A DNA stretch of 56,488 bases from Prochlorococcus sp. AH-736-L23 (GTDB lineage: Bacteria; Cyanobacteriota; Cyanobacteriia; PCC-6307; Cyanobiaceae), in contig JAOIPS010000007.1 of assembly GCA_028141225.1 (NCBI GenBank), forward strand, positions 1-56,488, in the 5' to 3' direction. Numbering within the stretch: position 1 is the stretch's first letter; each line of letters starts with the position of its first letter. The translations under genes were made by a program, and so were the position numbers. The notes under the pieces are model-generated. The model saw nothing but the letters and a program-made list of their open reading frames with translations. It ran no database searches and was not told where the DNA came from. This document shows, piece after piece, positions 37,765-47,126 of this stretch.

Positions 37765-38593
37765 AATTTTGTCTGTTCTCTTTTGCTTCAGCAAGTTTTT
37801 TAGAAAGTAAATCCCAATTTTTTTCTTTAATAAGAGATTCCAGTATATTCAGCTTATTTTTAAAATTATTTATGGAATTTAAAACATTAATCTGATTATT
37901 AATAGCTAAATCTAGGCCTAGTTGTTCATTGCCTCCGCCAACTCTCGAAGTGTCAGCAAATCCTGTAGCAGCTAATTTTTGCGTTAGATCCAATAAAGAT
38001 TGATTATTTTTCGTTTGCGCAGTTTCTATGAGAGCAGAAGCTAAAAATATAGGCAAATGAGAAATTAGAGATACTGCTTGATCATGCTCTTTTGGCGAAG
38101 CTTGGCAAATTTCACAACCCATTGATTTTATGAGCTCGGAAATAGTTCTGACTGAATTTAAATCACTATTTTGTGTTGGGGTAATAATCCATTTTGCATT
38201 TTTAAAAAGACCTTCAAAACCTGAATCAACTCCTTTTTTTTCTGTGCCTGCCATTGGATGAGATCCAATAAATAGAGGATGTGAATTTTCCCATGTATTC
38301 ACAATTGGTTCTTTTACAGAACCTACATCAGTTAGTATTGTTTTCTGAGGTATTGATGCTACTAATTGTTGCGACGGACTGATCAAATCTTTGATAGGCA
38401 AAGCCAAAATTATTAGCTCACATTTTTTTAATAAGCTCAGATCACAGCTAACAAAATTTGCTAGTTTTTTATCCTTAGCTTTTTTTTCATTAAATTCATT
38501 ATTTGCTATTCCATAAATTGTATGATTTTGACTTTGGAGTTTTAATCCTAAAGAACCACCAATTAATCCTAATCCTACTATTCCAATTTTCAT
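37754..38593 (-). CDS. tyrA: Arogenate/prephenate dehydrogenase
   Basis: 279 residues. Oxidises arogenate (the usual cyanobacterial substrate) or prephenate for tyrosine synthesis, with NADP. N-terminal Rossmann motif MKIGIVGLGLIGGSLGLKLQ. LIILALPIKDLI, TDVGSVKEPIV and FIGSHPMAGTEKKGVDSGF hold the catalytic His region (HPMAG). VSLISHLPIFLASALI and AATGFADTSRVGGGNEQL are the C-terminal dimer helices. No ACT or chorismate mutase domain. The last 11 bases overlap the end of crtD tail to tail. Tyrosine feeds tocopherol and plastoquinone in cyanobacteria. Confidence 0.94.
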   Translation of the reverse strand: MKIGIVGLGLIGGSLGLKLQSQNHTIYGIANNEFNEKKAKDKKLANFVSCDLSLLKKCELIILALPIKDLISPSQQLVASIPQKTILTDVGSVKEPIVNTWENSHPLFIGSHPMAGTEKKGVDSGFEGLFKNAKWIITPTQNSDLNSVRTISELIKSMGCEICQASPKEHDQAVSLISHLPIFLASALIETAQTKNNQSLLDLTQKLAATGFADTSRVGGGNEQLGLDLAINNQINVLNSINNFKNKLNILESLIKEKNWDLLSKKLAEAKENRQNFIN

Positions 38594-38688
38594 AAATTAA
38601 TTAATTCAAGACCCTCTTTTATTGATACCAATTTTTTGTATATTAGGTTCATAAATTTTGCATGTTTTTGAAATTAAATTAATTATAA

Positions 38689-40137
38689 ATGCTTGAAATT
38701 TTAAGTCACCAATATTTGAAAAATTTTTTGAGAGATCAAAGTATTAATTGGGAGCACATATATTCTTTTGGGAGGATAGTTTCCAAATGTATTGAAAATG
38801 ATTCTACCTATCTAATTAATTCAGAAATTTTCTCTGACTATGATTGGTTACCTCCAATTTTGATTTCTTTATTTTTAAAGGAAGAGGATTCAACTTTTAT
38901 TTTATCTAAAGAAAAAATCCAATTTATAAACCAATTTCAGATTGATTCATTGAAAAATCTAGGTTTTAATTTTATTTTGAAAAATGATCAATTTATTTTT
39001 GCAAATCATCATGTTAACTTGATAACTATCCAAAATTTTCTTAATGATCGCAATTCTCTTAATCTTAGAAATCATCGAATAGTTTATTCAGGAATTGAGA
39101 ATATAAAACAGGATTTAAAAAATCATTTTAGGATTTCTTTACTTAAAAAGGATTGGACAAAAAATTTTAAGGAATTTGAATTTATTAATCAAAAATTTAT
39201 AAAAGTATATGATTCGTTGAAGAAAAAGTTCTTCCTGAGAAAGGTATCAGGAAATAGTTATATCAATTTAGATGAAAAAGAAATTAGTCTCTTGTCAAAC
39301 TTTTTTCATGAAAATTCTTTTTTTTCTGATAAATTTTTAAGCGTCAACAAAGCATTATCTCAAGGTTGGGCATGCTGGGTTAAGTTAAACGATACAAATT
39401 TAGATTGGAATTTGTATTTACAGCCAATAGATGAACTTTTTCAAATTAAGGAATTTTTTTCAAATAATAAATTTGTTTTTTTATCAGCATTGAGAAAAGA
39501 TAATTTTTTCCAAATGTATTTTAAAAAGCATAGTTTAGATATTGATTTGGTTATTAATTTTAAGAGTAATTTTGAAGAGAAAAAGATTTCTTTATATATA
39601 CCCTCTAAACAGTTGCTTCCTAATAATCCTCTTTTTACCAATTCAATCTTGGACAAATGCAAAAAGTTAATACTTTTTAGAAAGGGTTTAACTTTAGTGT
39701 TGTCTGATGATATTGATTTAAAAACTAATCTTGCTACAGAATTAGCTTCTACTTACGGGAAGAGAGTATTGCTAGAGACAATTCCCTCAGGTAGAAATGA
39801 AATCCTTTGCTCTAGTTTTGACTGGTGGATTATGAATTCTTATTTAATTCAAATTCCAGAACAAATTATTATTCCTTTACTTCCGATTCCGAATATGTCA
39901 GAACCCATTAATACAATTACTGTCTCTTATAAAAAGAAGCTTTCCCAAGACTGGTTTAGAGACTTCTTTCTTCCTCAAGCTAGAATTAAACTTGAAAGAT
40001 CTATTTCTCCTTTAAGAAGAAATTCAGGTAAGTTAATAATCCTAGATGGAAGAGCAAATAAAAGAAACTGGGGAAGATTACTTTTGCAAAACATTCAACC
40101 CTCAAAACAAATTAACTATATGCTACCTTTTGATTAG
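38689..40137 (+). CDS. DinG-like helicase relative, probably inactive
   Basis: 482 residues. The C-terminal 45 residues (FLPQARIKLERSISPLRRNS, then LIILDGRANKRNWGRLLL) match the helicase motif VI end of the DinG/Rad3 family. The key Gln-x-x-Gly-Arg-x-x-Arg is changed to ERSISPLRR. No Walker A (GxGKT) or DEAH box is visible in the rest, which is Lys/Phe/Asn rich. No iron-sulfur cysteines are seen. So it looks like a family member that has lost ATPase function, perhaps kept for protein or DNA binding. It is divergent from tyrA and 29 bases before the next small gene, close to recA. Confidence 0.65.
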   Translation: MLEILSHQYLKNFLRDQSINWEHIYSFGRIVSKCIENDSTYLINSEIFSDYDWLPPILISLFLKEEDSTFILSKEKIQFINQFQIDSLKNLGFNFILKNDQFIFANHHVNLITIQNFLNDRNSLNLRNHRIVYSGIENIKQDLKNHFRISLLKKDWTKNFKEFEFINQKFIKVYDSLKKKFFLRKVSGNSYINLDEKEISLLSNFFHENSFFSDKFLSVNKALSQGWACWVKLNDTNLDWNLYLQPIDELFQIKEFFSNNKFVFLSALRKDNFFQMYFKKHSLDIDLVINFKSNFEEKKISLYIPSKQLLPNNPLFTNSILDKCKKLILFRKGLTLVLSDDIDLKTNLATELASTYGKRVLLETIPSGRNEILCSSFDWWIMNSYLIQIPEQIIIPLLPIPNMSEPINTITVSYKKKLSQDWFRDFFLPQARIKLERSISPLRRNSGKLIILDGRANKRNWGRLLLQNIQPSKQINYMLPFD

Positions 40138-40166
40138 GTTATGATTTTGTAAATAACTAAAGAAAT

Positions 40167-40409
40167 ATGGGAGAAGCAAAAAGACGTAAAACACTTGGTT
40201 TACCTCCAAAAAAAAATAATACTAAAACTAAAATTGATGAGTCTCCAAGATTATTTGAATGGCTTCCCTTTACCATCAATCAAAGAGATAACCTGATTAA
40301 ATTAAGTATTAAGGCCAGTTGGTTTGGAATCGGAGGGTTAGTAATCTTATGGATTGTAGTAAGATTTATAGGCCCTGCTGCTGGGTGGTGGACTTTAGCT
40401 GATTCTTGA
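40167..40409 (+). CDS. DUF2839-family small membrane protein
   Basis: 80 residues. The N-terminus MGEAKRRKTLGLPPKK is a conserved opening in cyanobacterial DUF2839 proteins. The middle is polar; one hydrophobic helix (ASWFGIGGLVILWIVVRFIGPAAGWW) follows near residues 50-75. Function is not known. It lies 29 bases after the DinG-like gene and 5 bases from the stop of the convergent recA. Confidence 0.8.
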   Translation: MGEAKRRKTLGLPPKKNNTKTKIDESPRLFEWLPFTINQRDNLIKLSIKASWFGIGGLVILWIVVRFIGPAAGWWTLADS

Positions 40410-40414
40410 TAAAT

Positions 40415-41512
40415 CTAAGCTACTGTTTTTATATCATTAACAGCGATTGTATTAGCAGGATTGCTATTTAATGCTTTCATTGAATTAGAACTGACTTCAG
40501 TTCCTTCTGTTAATTTCTCTTTAACCATAGATTCTACTTTATTCCTGATTTCTAAGTTTTGATCAAGCCAAATAATTGTATTATCTCTTCCTTGTCCAAT
40601 ATTTTCTCCTTCATAACTATACCAAGCGCCTCTCCTTATGATGATATTAGTCTCTTCTGCTAAATCTAATAAGCATCCTGTTGTACTAATACCTTTCCCA
40701 AAGAGAATATCAAATTCTGCAATTCTAAATGGTGGTGCAACTTTGTTTTTTGCTACTTTCACTTTTGCTCTTATGCCATATTCCTCAGTACCTCTTTTAA
40801 GAGTTTGAATTCTTCTGATATCAAGTCTTACTGAGGCGTAAAACTTTAATGCATTACCTCCTGTGGTTGTTTCTGGATTGCCGTATGTAACGCCAATTTT
40901 TAGGCGTAATTGATTCAGGAATATTACCGTACATCCAGATTTGCCAATATTTCCTGTTATTTTCCTCATTGCTTGGCTCATTAGCCTTGCTTGGCTTCCA
41001 ATTACGTGATCTCCCATCTCTCCTTCTATCTCGGCTCTTGGGGTTAGTGCTGCGACCGAGTCAACAACTACAAGATCTACCGCACTCGATCTTATAAGTT
41101 GGTCAACTATTTCTAGAGCCATTTCACCGGTATCTGGCTGTGAAACTAACAAATTTTCAACATCAACACCTAAAGAGGCCGCATAAACTGGATCGAGTGC
41201 ATGCTCAGCATCTACAAATGCAGCTACTCCTCCATTTTTTTGGACTTCTGCAATCGCGTGAAGCGTTAATGTAGTTTTTCCTGAACTTTCTGGCCCGTAA
41301 ACTTCTACTACTCTTCCTTTTGGATAGCCTCCTCCTAATGCTAAATCTAAGGTGAGCGCTCCAGTAGATATTGTTTCTACTTTCATTCTTGAGGCGTCAC
41401 CAAGTCTCATTATTGAACCTCGTCCAAAATTTCTTTCTATTTGACCTAAGACAAGACTTAATGCCTTGTCTTTTTCTTTTGATTCAGTTTTTTTCTTTTC
41501 TTCAAGGCTCAT
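40415..41512 (-). CDS. recA: RecA recombinase
   Basis: 365 residues. Strand exchange and SOS coprotease. Walker [20 protein letters not shown], then [37 protein letters not shown] segment ([17 protein letters not shown]), [19 protein letters not shown], and the L2 loop region [30 protein letters not shown]. The C-terminus is shorter in acidic residues than in E. coli. A perfect LexA-type box lies 84 bases upstream. It is cotranscribed with nothing upstream: the HAD gene on the same strand ends 112 bases before the ATG. Confidence 0.98.
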   Translation of the reverse strand: MSLEEKKKTESKEKDKALSLVLGQIERNFGRGSIMRLGDASRMKVETISTGALTLDLALGGGYPKGRVVEVYGPESSGKTTLTLHAIAEVQKNGGVAAFVDAEHALDPVYAASLGVDVENLLVSQPDTGEMALEIVDQLIRSSAVDLVVVDSVAALTPRAEIEGEMGDHVIGSQARLMSQAMRKITGNIGKSGCTVIFLNQLRLKIGVTYGNPETTTGGNALKFYASVRLDIRRIQTLKRGTEEYGIRAKVKVAKNKVAPPFRIAEFDILFGKGISTTGCLLDLAEETNIIIRRGAWYSYEGENIGQGRDNTIIWLDQNLEIRNKVESMVKEKLTEGTEVSSNSMKALNSNPANTIAVNDIKTVA

Positions 41513-41591
41513 TGTTTGATTTATCGGTTAAAGTTCTTGTAATTATTCTAAATTTGGAATTTTTTATTTAAACCAAACTTCATAAATACAA

Positions 41592-41610
41592 ACTATAGTA
41601 CATCTGTACT
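41592..41610 (-). promoter_or_regulatory. LexA (SOS) operator overlapping the recA promoter
   Basis: AGTACATCTGTACT at 41597-41610 matches the cyanobacterial LexA consensus RGTACNNNDGTWCB at every position (consensus from memory). On the minus strand its end overlaps a TATAGT (41597-41592), a plausible -10 for recA. The site sits between the HAD stop and the recA start, 84 bases from the ATG. Confidence 0.8.
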
Positions 41611-41624
41611 CTAGCTGATTATCT

Positions 41625-42404
41625 TTAAATTGCAACTAATTCTCCAAGGTTTCCTAATTTTAATAATTTGATTTCATTACTTAACTTATTTTTATCTGAT
41701 TCTTTCAAATATCCCCAATCAGCTAGGAAGCATGGAATGTGAGAAGTTTCTGAATTTTGTTTAATATCGATTAGAGTTTTTTTCCTATCTTCTATAAAGC
41801 CTAAAATTTCATAAGTTTGTGTAAGTTTTTCAGCTATTTTGATTTTTGTTCCTGATTCATAACCAAAAATAAATTCTGGAAAAATATTTAATTGTTTAAG
41901 AATTTTTTCTGCAAATATTTTACCTTTAGTTGTTATAACTCCTGTTTTTATTCCTCTTTTGCTTAATTCTTTCATAAAATTTATAATTTCAAAAAAAGGT
42001 TTATGTAAATTTACCCACGATTTAAAATCTTTATCAATTTGGTACCTGCGAGACTTATCTAACATTTTTTGTATATCTTCTGCTATCCAAGAATTTTCAT
42101 TTAATATCTTCTGGCAATTTTGATGATAATTATTAATGAAATCATCTTTATTATCACTTTTTAATGGATTTTCTGTTTTTATAATTTCGTGAACAATTAG
42201 AATCATTTCCCAACCATATTTAACCCAAGGCCTAATTTCTTTGAAAGAATTTGGTACTCCTTGATAAAGTTTTTGATCAATAGTGATGTTGGGTGAATAT
42301 AAATATCTTTCACAGGCCAGCAAGGAGCTATGCCAATATTCTTGCATTCCATCAACTATTACTCCATCAAAATCAAATAGAAAAATTTTTTGAGAAGACA
42401 CCAA
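41625..42404 (-). CDS. HAD-superfamily hydrolase (phosphatase-like)
   Basis: 259 residues. HAD motif I is FLFDFDGVIVDGMQEYW (nucleophile D10-x-D12). The motif II Thr is in GVITTKGKIFAEKIL near residue 159. Motif III Lys is near 188 in TKIKIAEKL and motif IV in GFIEDRKKTLIDIK. A large helical cap lies between I and II. Likely a small-molecule phosphatase; substrate unknown. The start is a TTG at 42404 or the adjacent GTG at 42401. It lies only 13 bases after the 3' end of tRNA-Gln on the same strand, so both may come from one transcript. Confidence 0.85.
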   Translation of the reverse strand: MVSSQKIFLFDFDGVIVDGMQEYWHSSLLACERYLYSPNITIDQKLYQGVPNSFKEIRPWVKYGWEMILIVHEIIKTENPLKSDNKDDFINNYHQNCQKILNENSWIAEDIQKMLDKSRRYQIDKDFKSWVNLHKPFFEIINFMKELSKRGIKTGVITTKGKIFAEKILKQLNIFPEFIFGYESGTKIKIAEKLTQTYEILGFIEDRKKTLIDIKQNSETSHIPCFLADWGYLKESDKNKLSNEIKLLKLGNLGELVAI

Positions 42405-42417
42405 TTGAATATTAGAA

Positions 42418-42489
42418 CTGGGCCGCTAGGATTCGAACCTAGGAATGTCGAGACCAAAACCCGATGCCTTACCACTTGGCGACGGCCCA
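42418..42489 (-). tRNA. tRNA-Gln (TTG)
   Basis: Minus strand. The acceptor TGGGCCG (42489-42483) pairs with CGGCCCA (42425-42419); the discriminator is G. The anticodon arm TCGGGTT-TTG-GTCTCGA gives anticodon TTG (Gln). The T-arm is CCTAGGTTCGAATCCTAG. About 72 nt, no encoded CCA. It lies 13 bases upstream of the HAD gene on the same strand. Confidence 0.95.
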
Positions 42490-42583
42490 TTGAATTATTA
42501 TTTTAATACATGAAAAGATTTTTTTCTATCCAAAAAATACAAATTTTTTATAAACATGGCGCTAGTTTTGAAAAATAAAAATA

Positions 42584-43591
42584 TTATTTGAATGAGCTCG
42601 ATTTCCATGGCTCTAGAAATTTCTGAGCTTTTTTGAGCGCCAAACCCATTATTTCAGGATACTCATAGAGTTTTTTGTTATTTTTGTGAGCGTATTCAAT
42701 AAGTGGCTGCATAATTTTTCTTGCAGCACTTCCAAATGCTATTCCATCTGGGAGATTGTTTGAATTCAACAATTCATGAGTTTTTTCATTTGTTCCTCCT
42801 GCTAATTGAATTAATCCTGGTGGAAGATCTGAACCGATTTTTTCAAACAACTTAACAGCATCTCTACTTGTTGTAGGAGCAAGATCTCCAGACATTGGCC
42901 TTCCATCTAATTGCCAAATAAGGGGAATATCTAGCTCATTCAGAATTTCATATCTTTCCCAAAGAGCTTTCAAAAGATCTTCAGGCTCTTGGGCTTTTTT
43001 GAAAGATTGATTTAATCCACAACTAATAGATATCTTGTCTAATTTCGTTTCAGAACTTTTAAGGATACTTACAACTTTTGTAAAAGAATCTAGGCGATTG
43101 ATTTCTGTATGAATTTCTACTGCATTAGGCCTTATTTTTTGAAGTGTTGATGTTAAATCATTTTTTGACAAATTATATTCATATTCACTAATTAGATTTA
43201 GAGGACAACTATTTAAACATCTTCCACATCCATAACATTTACTCTCTTTAATTCCGAAATTATCAATTGCAAAGGTGGGGCATACTTTTTCGCATGGTCT
43301 TGGACAACTAGGGGGACATTTTAAAGGATCAAATTTTGCTTTTCGAAAGTGAATGTCATTACCATCACTAATACTTATCATTAATCCAGGGGAGTTTTTA
43401 AAGACTTTTTTTGCCCAATCGATTCCTTTTTTTGCTGCATAAACTATAGATTCTTCTGCTGCAACATCTATGTAGTCGACACCAGCAGCAGTATAAATTG
43501 CACATAAATCTTCTATGGCAACAATATCTTCATTACTGGCACCACAAATTAACTTAATCCATTTATCTTTTTTATTCTTGGTTTTAATCAA
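42584..43591 (-). CDS. ldpA: Clock-associated iron-sulfur protein LdpA
   Basis: 335 residues. LdpA couples light or redox state to the circadian clock in Synechococcus. The N-terminal WIKLICGASNEDIVAIEDLCAIYTAAGVDYIDVA is distinctive. Two ferredoxin-like cysteine clusters follow: CPPSCPRPCEKVCPTFAI near residue 91 and CYGCGRCLNSCPLNLI near 118, fit for two [4Fe-4S] or [3Fe-4S] centres. The C-terminal half has LIQLAGGTNEKTHELL and GIAFGSAARKIMQPLIEY. It lies 5 bases downstream of ndhN, so the two are probably cotranscribed. Prochlorococcus has a reduced clock, so its role there may differ. Confidence 0.93.
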   Translation of the reverse strand: MIKTKNKKDKWIKLICGASNEDIVAIEDLCAIYTAAGVDYIDVAAEESIVYAAKKGIDWAKKVFKNSPGLMISISDGNDIHFRKAKFDPLKCPPSCPRPCEKVCPTFAIDNFGIKESKCYGCGRCLNSCPLNLISEYEYNLSKNDLTSTLQKIRPNAVEIHTEINRLDSFTKVVSILKSSETKLDKISISCGLNQSFKKAQEPEDLLKALWERYEILNELDIPLIWQLDGRPMSGDLAPTTSRDAVKLFEKIGSDLPPGLIQLAGGTNEKTHELLNSNNLPDGIAFGSAARKIMQPLIEYAHKNNKKLYEYPEIMGLALKKAQKFLEPWKSSSFK

Positions 43592-43596
43592 ACAAT

Positions 43597-44073
43597 TTAA
43601 GGTTCAAATTCATCCAAAATATAATTACTTAATGGTTTCCATTCAAGTTTTCTTGAACCCCCCATTTCAACAACTATTGTTAGTTTATTATCGTTAGTGC
43701 AAATCTCTATTAAGCTCTCTAATTCAGATTGAGATAATACTTGACCTTCTAATAACCAAAGTAATTTATTTTTATCATTTTCATTAAATAACTCAGAAGC
43801 TTGTGGGATTACTTGTTGAACTTCCCCAAGCGCTCCGTTTCTTCCTACACTTTGATGGCCAAGGTGAGGTGGCCTAACGCCATGCAATTTGAGCAAGAAA
43901 ACTTCTGGATCTCCAAGCCCTCTTGCTGAAGTTATAAAAGTTTTAAAGCCTTTGGCCCTCATTCTCCTCAAAAGACGAGTTTCATAACCACCTTCAAGAG
44001 GAGCAAATATTGCAAGACATTTGTTAGTTTTTAAATCGTTATGAAACTTTTTCCCTGAGAGAAGTAATGGCAT
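43597..44073 (-). CDS. ndhN: NAD(P)H-quinone oxidoreductase subunit N
   Basis: 158 residues. A peripheral subunit of the cyanobacterial NDH-1 complex, specific to oxygenic phototrophs. Recognised by [64 protein letters not shown] and the C-terminal [19 protein letters not shown]. No membrane helix. It works in respiratory and cyclic electron flow. The start at 44073 lies next to the long leader of the ribosomal operon, which runs the other way. Confidence 0.96.
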   Translation of the reverse strand: MPLLLSGKKFHNDLKTNKCLAIFAPLEGGYETRLLRRMRAKGFKTFITSARGLGDPEVFLLKLHGVRPPHLGHQSVGRNGALGEVQQVIPQASELFNENDKNKLLWLLEGQVLSQSELESLIEICTNDNKLTIVVEMGGSRKLEWKPLSNYILDEFEP

Positions 44074-44352
44074 AAAAATTTCCTTTATTTCTATTTTATT
44101 TTATTTTATGGTACTTGATGATGTACAATTGTAATTCAGTGAATTTTTAAGCTCGCAAGCTAGCCGAGCCTCTGAAAATTTCACATTTTTTAGCGTTTCG
44201 TTAAAAAACTCAGGTGGGTTTATCCCGAGAGAAACTATCTATCGTTTCAGATAAGTCTCAACCTTACTAATTGTTTTTTTATTAACTTCACCTTAATAAC
44301 TGAAAGGTTTAGATAATTGAAAAATTATTACGAGCTAGTTTAATTTAGTCTT
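44074..44352 (+). promoter_or_regulatory. Leader and promoter region of the ribosomal protein operon
   Basis: 279 bases between divergent ndhN and rplC. TACAAT at 44124-44129 may be a -10. GCTCG (44151-44155) pairs with CGAGC (44165-44169). GAAAC (44231-44235) pairs with GTTTC (44244-44248), flanked by GAGA. GATAAT at 44312-44317 could be a second, proximal -10. Some structure is expected if an encoded ribosomal protein represses its own mRNA. No gene is seen here. Confidence 0.45.
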
Positions 44353-45006
44353 ATGTCTATCGGAATTTTAGGAAAGAAATTGGGCATGTCCCAACTTTTC
44401 GATGATAAAGGTAATTCGGTACCAGTTACTCTTATCGAGGCTGGTCCCTGCCGTGTCACTCAATTGAAAACAACTGCTTTGGATGGTTATACAGCCGTTC
44501 AGATAGGTTATGGCTTGTCCAAAGAGAAGCATTTAAGCAAACCTGAAAAGGGACACTTATTGAAATCAGGTGAAGAACTTTTAAAACATTTGAAAGAATA
44601 TAGGGTTAAAGAAACATCATCTTATGAAATAGGAAATCAAATAACTGTAAAAAACTTTGAGGTTGGTCAAAAAGTTGATATCAGTGGCAAATCTATGGGA
44701 AGAGGTTTTGCTGGTTATCAGAAAAGACATGGTTTTAGTAGAGGTCCTATGAGTCATGGTTCAAAAAACCATAGAGCACCTGGATCTACAGGAGCTGGAA
44801 CAACTCCAGGTAGAATTTACCCTGGAAAAAGAATGGCAGGAAGATATGGAGGAAAACAGATAACTACTAAAGGTTTGTTAGTTTTAAAAATTGATGATCA
44901 GAAAAATTTGCTTGTAGTAAAGGGTTCTGTCCCAGGTAAGCCAGGCTCAATTGTAAACATTAAGCCAAACAATGTTGTAGGCAAAAAGGGAGGTGAAAAA
45001 TCATGA
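44353..45006 (+). CDS. rplC: 50S ribosomal protein L3
   Basis: 217 residues. Opens the ribosomal cluster; rpsJ (S10) is not in front of it, as usual in cyanobacteria. The N-terminal [18 protein letters not shown] and the central loop [29 protein letters not shown], which reaches the peptidyl transferase centre, are clear. A GGAGG-like site is not needed for rplD because its ATG overlaps this stop by 4 bases (ATGA). Confidence 0.98.
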   Translation: MSIGILGKKLGMSQLFDDKGNSVPVTLIEAGPCRVTQLKTTALDGYTAVQIGYGLSKEKHLSKPEKGHLLKSGEELLKHLKEYRVKETSSYEIGNQITVKNFEVGQKVDISGKSMGRGFAGYQKRHGFSRGPMSHGSKNHRAPGSTGAGTTPGRIYPGKRMAGRYGGKQITTKGLLVLKIDDQKNLLVVKGSVPGKPGSIVNIKPNNVVGKKGGEKS

Positions 45007-45635
45007 CAACACTTGAAACTATTAAATGGGATGGTAAAAAATCAGGCACAGTTGATCTTGATTTAGCAGTTGCTAAAGAAACATCTTCAGCGGACTTAAT
45101 CCATAGAGCAGTCCTTAGGCAGCTAGCAAATAAAAGACAAGGAACAGCATCAACTTTGACAAGATCTGAAGTACGCGGGGGCGGTAGAAAGCCATATAAA
45201 CAGAAAGGTACAGGAAGAGCTCGTCAGGGATCAATAAGGACACCCTTAAGACCTGGTGGGGGAATTATTTTTGGACCTAAGCCACGTTCTTATAATCTTG
45301 ATATGAATCGTAAGGAACGTAGATTAGCTCTTAGAACAGCACTTATGTCCAGAGTACCTGACATGAAGGCTGTTGAAGATTTTGGATCTACTCTAAAGCA
45401 GCCTAAAACAAGTGAAATAATCAATGGCCTTGCTCGATTAGGCATACAAAAAACTGAAAAAGTTTTGGTTATTCTTGATAGTCCTTCCGATGTCATAAAA
45501 AAATCAATTAATAATATTGAAAAAGTAAAATTAATAGCTGCCGACCAATTAAATGTATTCGATATTCTTAATGCTAATAAATTGGTAATAGGTCAATCAG
45601 CTATAAATAAAATTCAGGAGGTTTATGCATCATGA
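45003..45635 (+). CDS. rplD: 50S ribosomal protein L4
   Basis: 210 residues. Marks: [44 protein letters not shown], the extended loop lining the exit tunnel, and [28 protein letters not shown]. In E. coli L4 represses this operon; such control is untested here. It overlaps L3 upstream by 4 bases and rplW downstream by 4. Confidence 0.98.
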   Translation: MTTLETIKWDGKKSGTVDLDLAVAKETSSADLIHRAVLRQLANKRQGTASTLTRSEVRGGGRKPYKQKGTGRARQGSIRTPLRPGGGIIFGPKPRSYNLDMNRKERRLALRTALMSRVPDMKAVEDFGSTLKQPKTSEIINGLARLGIQKTEKVLVILDSPSDVIKKSINNIEKVKLIAADQLNVFDILNANKLVIGQSAINKIQEVYAS

Positions 45636-45934
45636 GTAAATTATTCGATTCTCGTTTAGCTGATGTGATACGAAAACCAGTTATTACTGAGAAAGCTACA
45701 AACGCACTAGATCTTAATCAATATACTTTTGAGGTAGATCATAGAGCGGCAAAGCCTCAAATCAAGGCAGCCATAGAAGCCTTGTTCAGTGTTAAAGTCA
45801 TAGGAGTTAACACTATGAATCCTCCTAGGAGAACAAGAAGAGTCGGTAAATTTTCCGGTAAACGTTCTCAGGTCAAGAAGGCAATTGTACGTCTTGCTGA
45901 AGGAGACAAAATCCAACTATTTCCAGAATCTTAA
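45632..45934 (+). CDS. rplW: 50S ribosomal protein L23
   Basis: 100 residues. Sits at the exit-tunnel opening, docking SRP and trigger factor. [25 protein letters not shown] and [35 protein letters not shown] are the family blocks. The ATG overlaps the rplD stop by 4 bases, with AGGAGG just upstream inside rplD. Confidence 0.98.
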   Translation: MSKLFDSRLADVIRKPVITEKATNALDLNQYTFEVDHRAAKPQIKAAIEALFSVKVIGVNTMNPPRRTRRVGKFSGKRSQVKKAIVRLAEGDKIQLFPES

Positions 45935-45946
45935 GGAGTTTTAATC

Positions 45947-46810
45947 ATGGCAATTCGTAAATTTAAACCTTATACCCCTGGCACTAGGCAGAGAGTAGTC
46001 ACTGACTTTAATGAAATAACAAGTTCAAAACCTGAGAGATCACTCATAGTCTCAAAACATAGAGTTAAAGGCAGGAATAATCGTGGAGTGATTACTTGTC
46101 GTCATCGTGGAGGTGGTCACAAAAGGCAATATAGATTAGTCGACTTTAGAAGAGATAAAAGAAACATTAACGCTAAGGTTGCAGCTATCCACTATGATCC
46201 TCATAGAAATGCAAGGCTTGCACTTTTATTTTACGAAGATGGAGAGAAAAGATACATTATCGCTCCAGCTGGAGTAAAAGTTGGTCAAAATGTCATATCG
46301 GGAGAAAGTGTTCCTATCGAAGATGGGAATGCAATGCCCCTATCTGTTATGCCATTGGGATCAAGTGTTCATTGTGTTGAGTTATATGCAGGTAGAGGCG
46401 CTCAGATGGTTAGATCCGCAGGAGCAAGTGCACAAGTTATGGCAAAAGAGGGAGATTATGTTGCTCTAAAACTCCCATCTACTGAGGTACGACTTGTTAG
46501 AAAAGAATGTTACGCAACCCTTGGAGAAGTTGGTAACTCAGAAATAAGAAATACTAGCTTAGGTAAAGCTGGAAGAAGAAGATGGCTTGGAAGAAGGCCC
46601 CAAGTAAGAGGAAGTGTAATGAACCCATGTGATCATCCACATGGAGGAGGAGAGGGAAAAGCGCCAATTGGTAGAGCAGGCCCTGTTACGCCATGGGGTA
46701 AACCAGCTCTCGGGTTAAAGACACGTAAAAAGAACAAACCAAGTAATAAATTAGTAGTTCGAAGACGTCGTCGTGTTTCTAAGAGGAGTAGAGGAGGAAG
46801 AGACTCTTGA
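45947..46810 (+). CDS. rplB: 50S ribosomal protein L2
   Basis: 287 residues. Essential for peptidyl transfer and subunit joining. [52 protein letters not shown] and the catalytic-centre segment [24 protein letters not shown] (conserved His) are intact. An AGGAG lies about 12 bases before the ATG. Confidence 0.99.
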   Translation: MAIRKFKPYTPGTRQRVVTDFNEITSSKPERSLIVSKHRVKGRNNRGVITCRHRGGGHKRQYRLVDFRRDKRNINAKVAAIHYDPHRNARLALLFYEDGEKRYIIAPAGVKVGQNVISGESVPIEDGNAMPLSVMPLGSSVHCVELYAGRGAQMVRSAGASAQVMAKEGDYVALKLPSTEVRLVRKECYATLGEVGNSEIRNTSLGKAGRRRWLGRRPQVRGSVMNPCDHPHGGGEGKAPIGRAGPVTPWGKPALGLKTRKKNKPSNKLVVRRRRRVSKRSRGGRDS

Positions 46811-46847
46811 TTACTTCATTTATTATTTCAATTTCTTTTATATAACC

Positions 46848-47126
46848 ATGGGACGTTCACTAAAAAAAGGACCTTTTATAGCAGATAGCCTGCTTAGGAA
46901 GGTAGAAAAACAAAATTCTGATAATGACAAGTCTGTTATCAAAACTTGGTCGAGATCTTCTACAATTTTACCTGTAATGATCGGCCACACAATCGCGGTG
47001 CATAATGGCAAGACTCATATTCCAGTATTTATTACTGAACAAATGATTGGCCACAAACTCGGAGAATTCGCTCCTACACGCACTTACCGAGGTCATATAA
47101 GAGATAAGAAAGGAGCAAAATCATGA
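46848..47126 (+). CDS. rpsS: 30S ribosomal protein S19
   Basis: 92 residues from the ATG at 46848 ([16 protein letters not shown]); an upstream in-frame extension to 46773 lies inside rplB and is rejected. [52 protein letters not shown] is the head-domain RNA-binding core. Its stop overlaps the next ATG by 4 bases. Confidence 0.98.
   Translation: MGRSLKKGPFIADSLLRKVEKQNSDNDKSVIKTWSRSSTILPVMIGHTIAVHNGKTHIPVFITEQMIGHKLGEFAPTRTYRGHIRDKKGAKS

Noticed and set aside
46773..46847. Upstream extension of S19
   Set aside because: It lies mostly within rplB and is out of keeping with the S19 family, which begins at MGRSLKKGP (46848).
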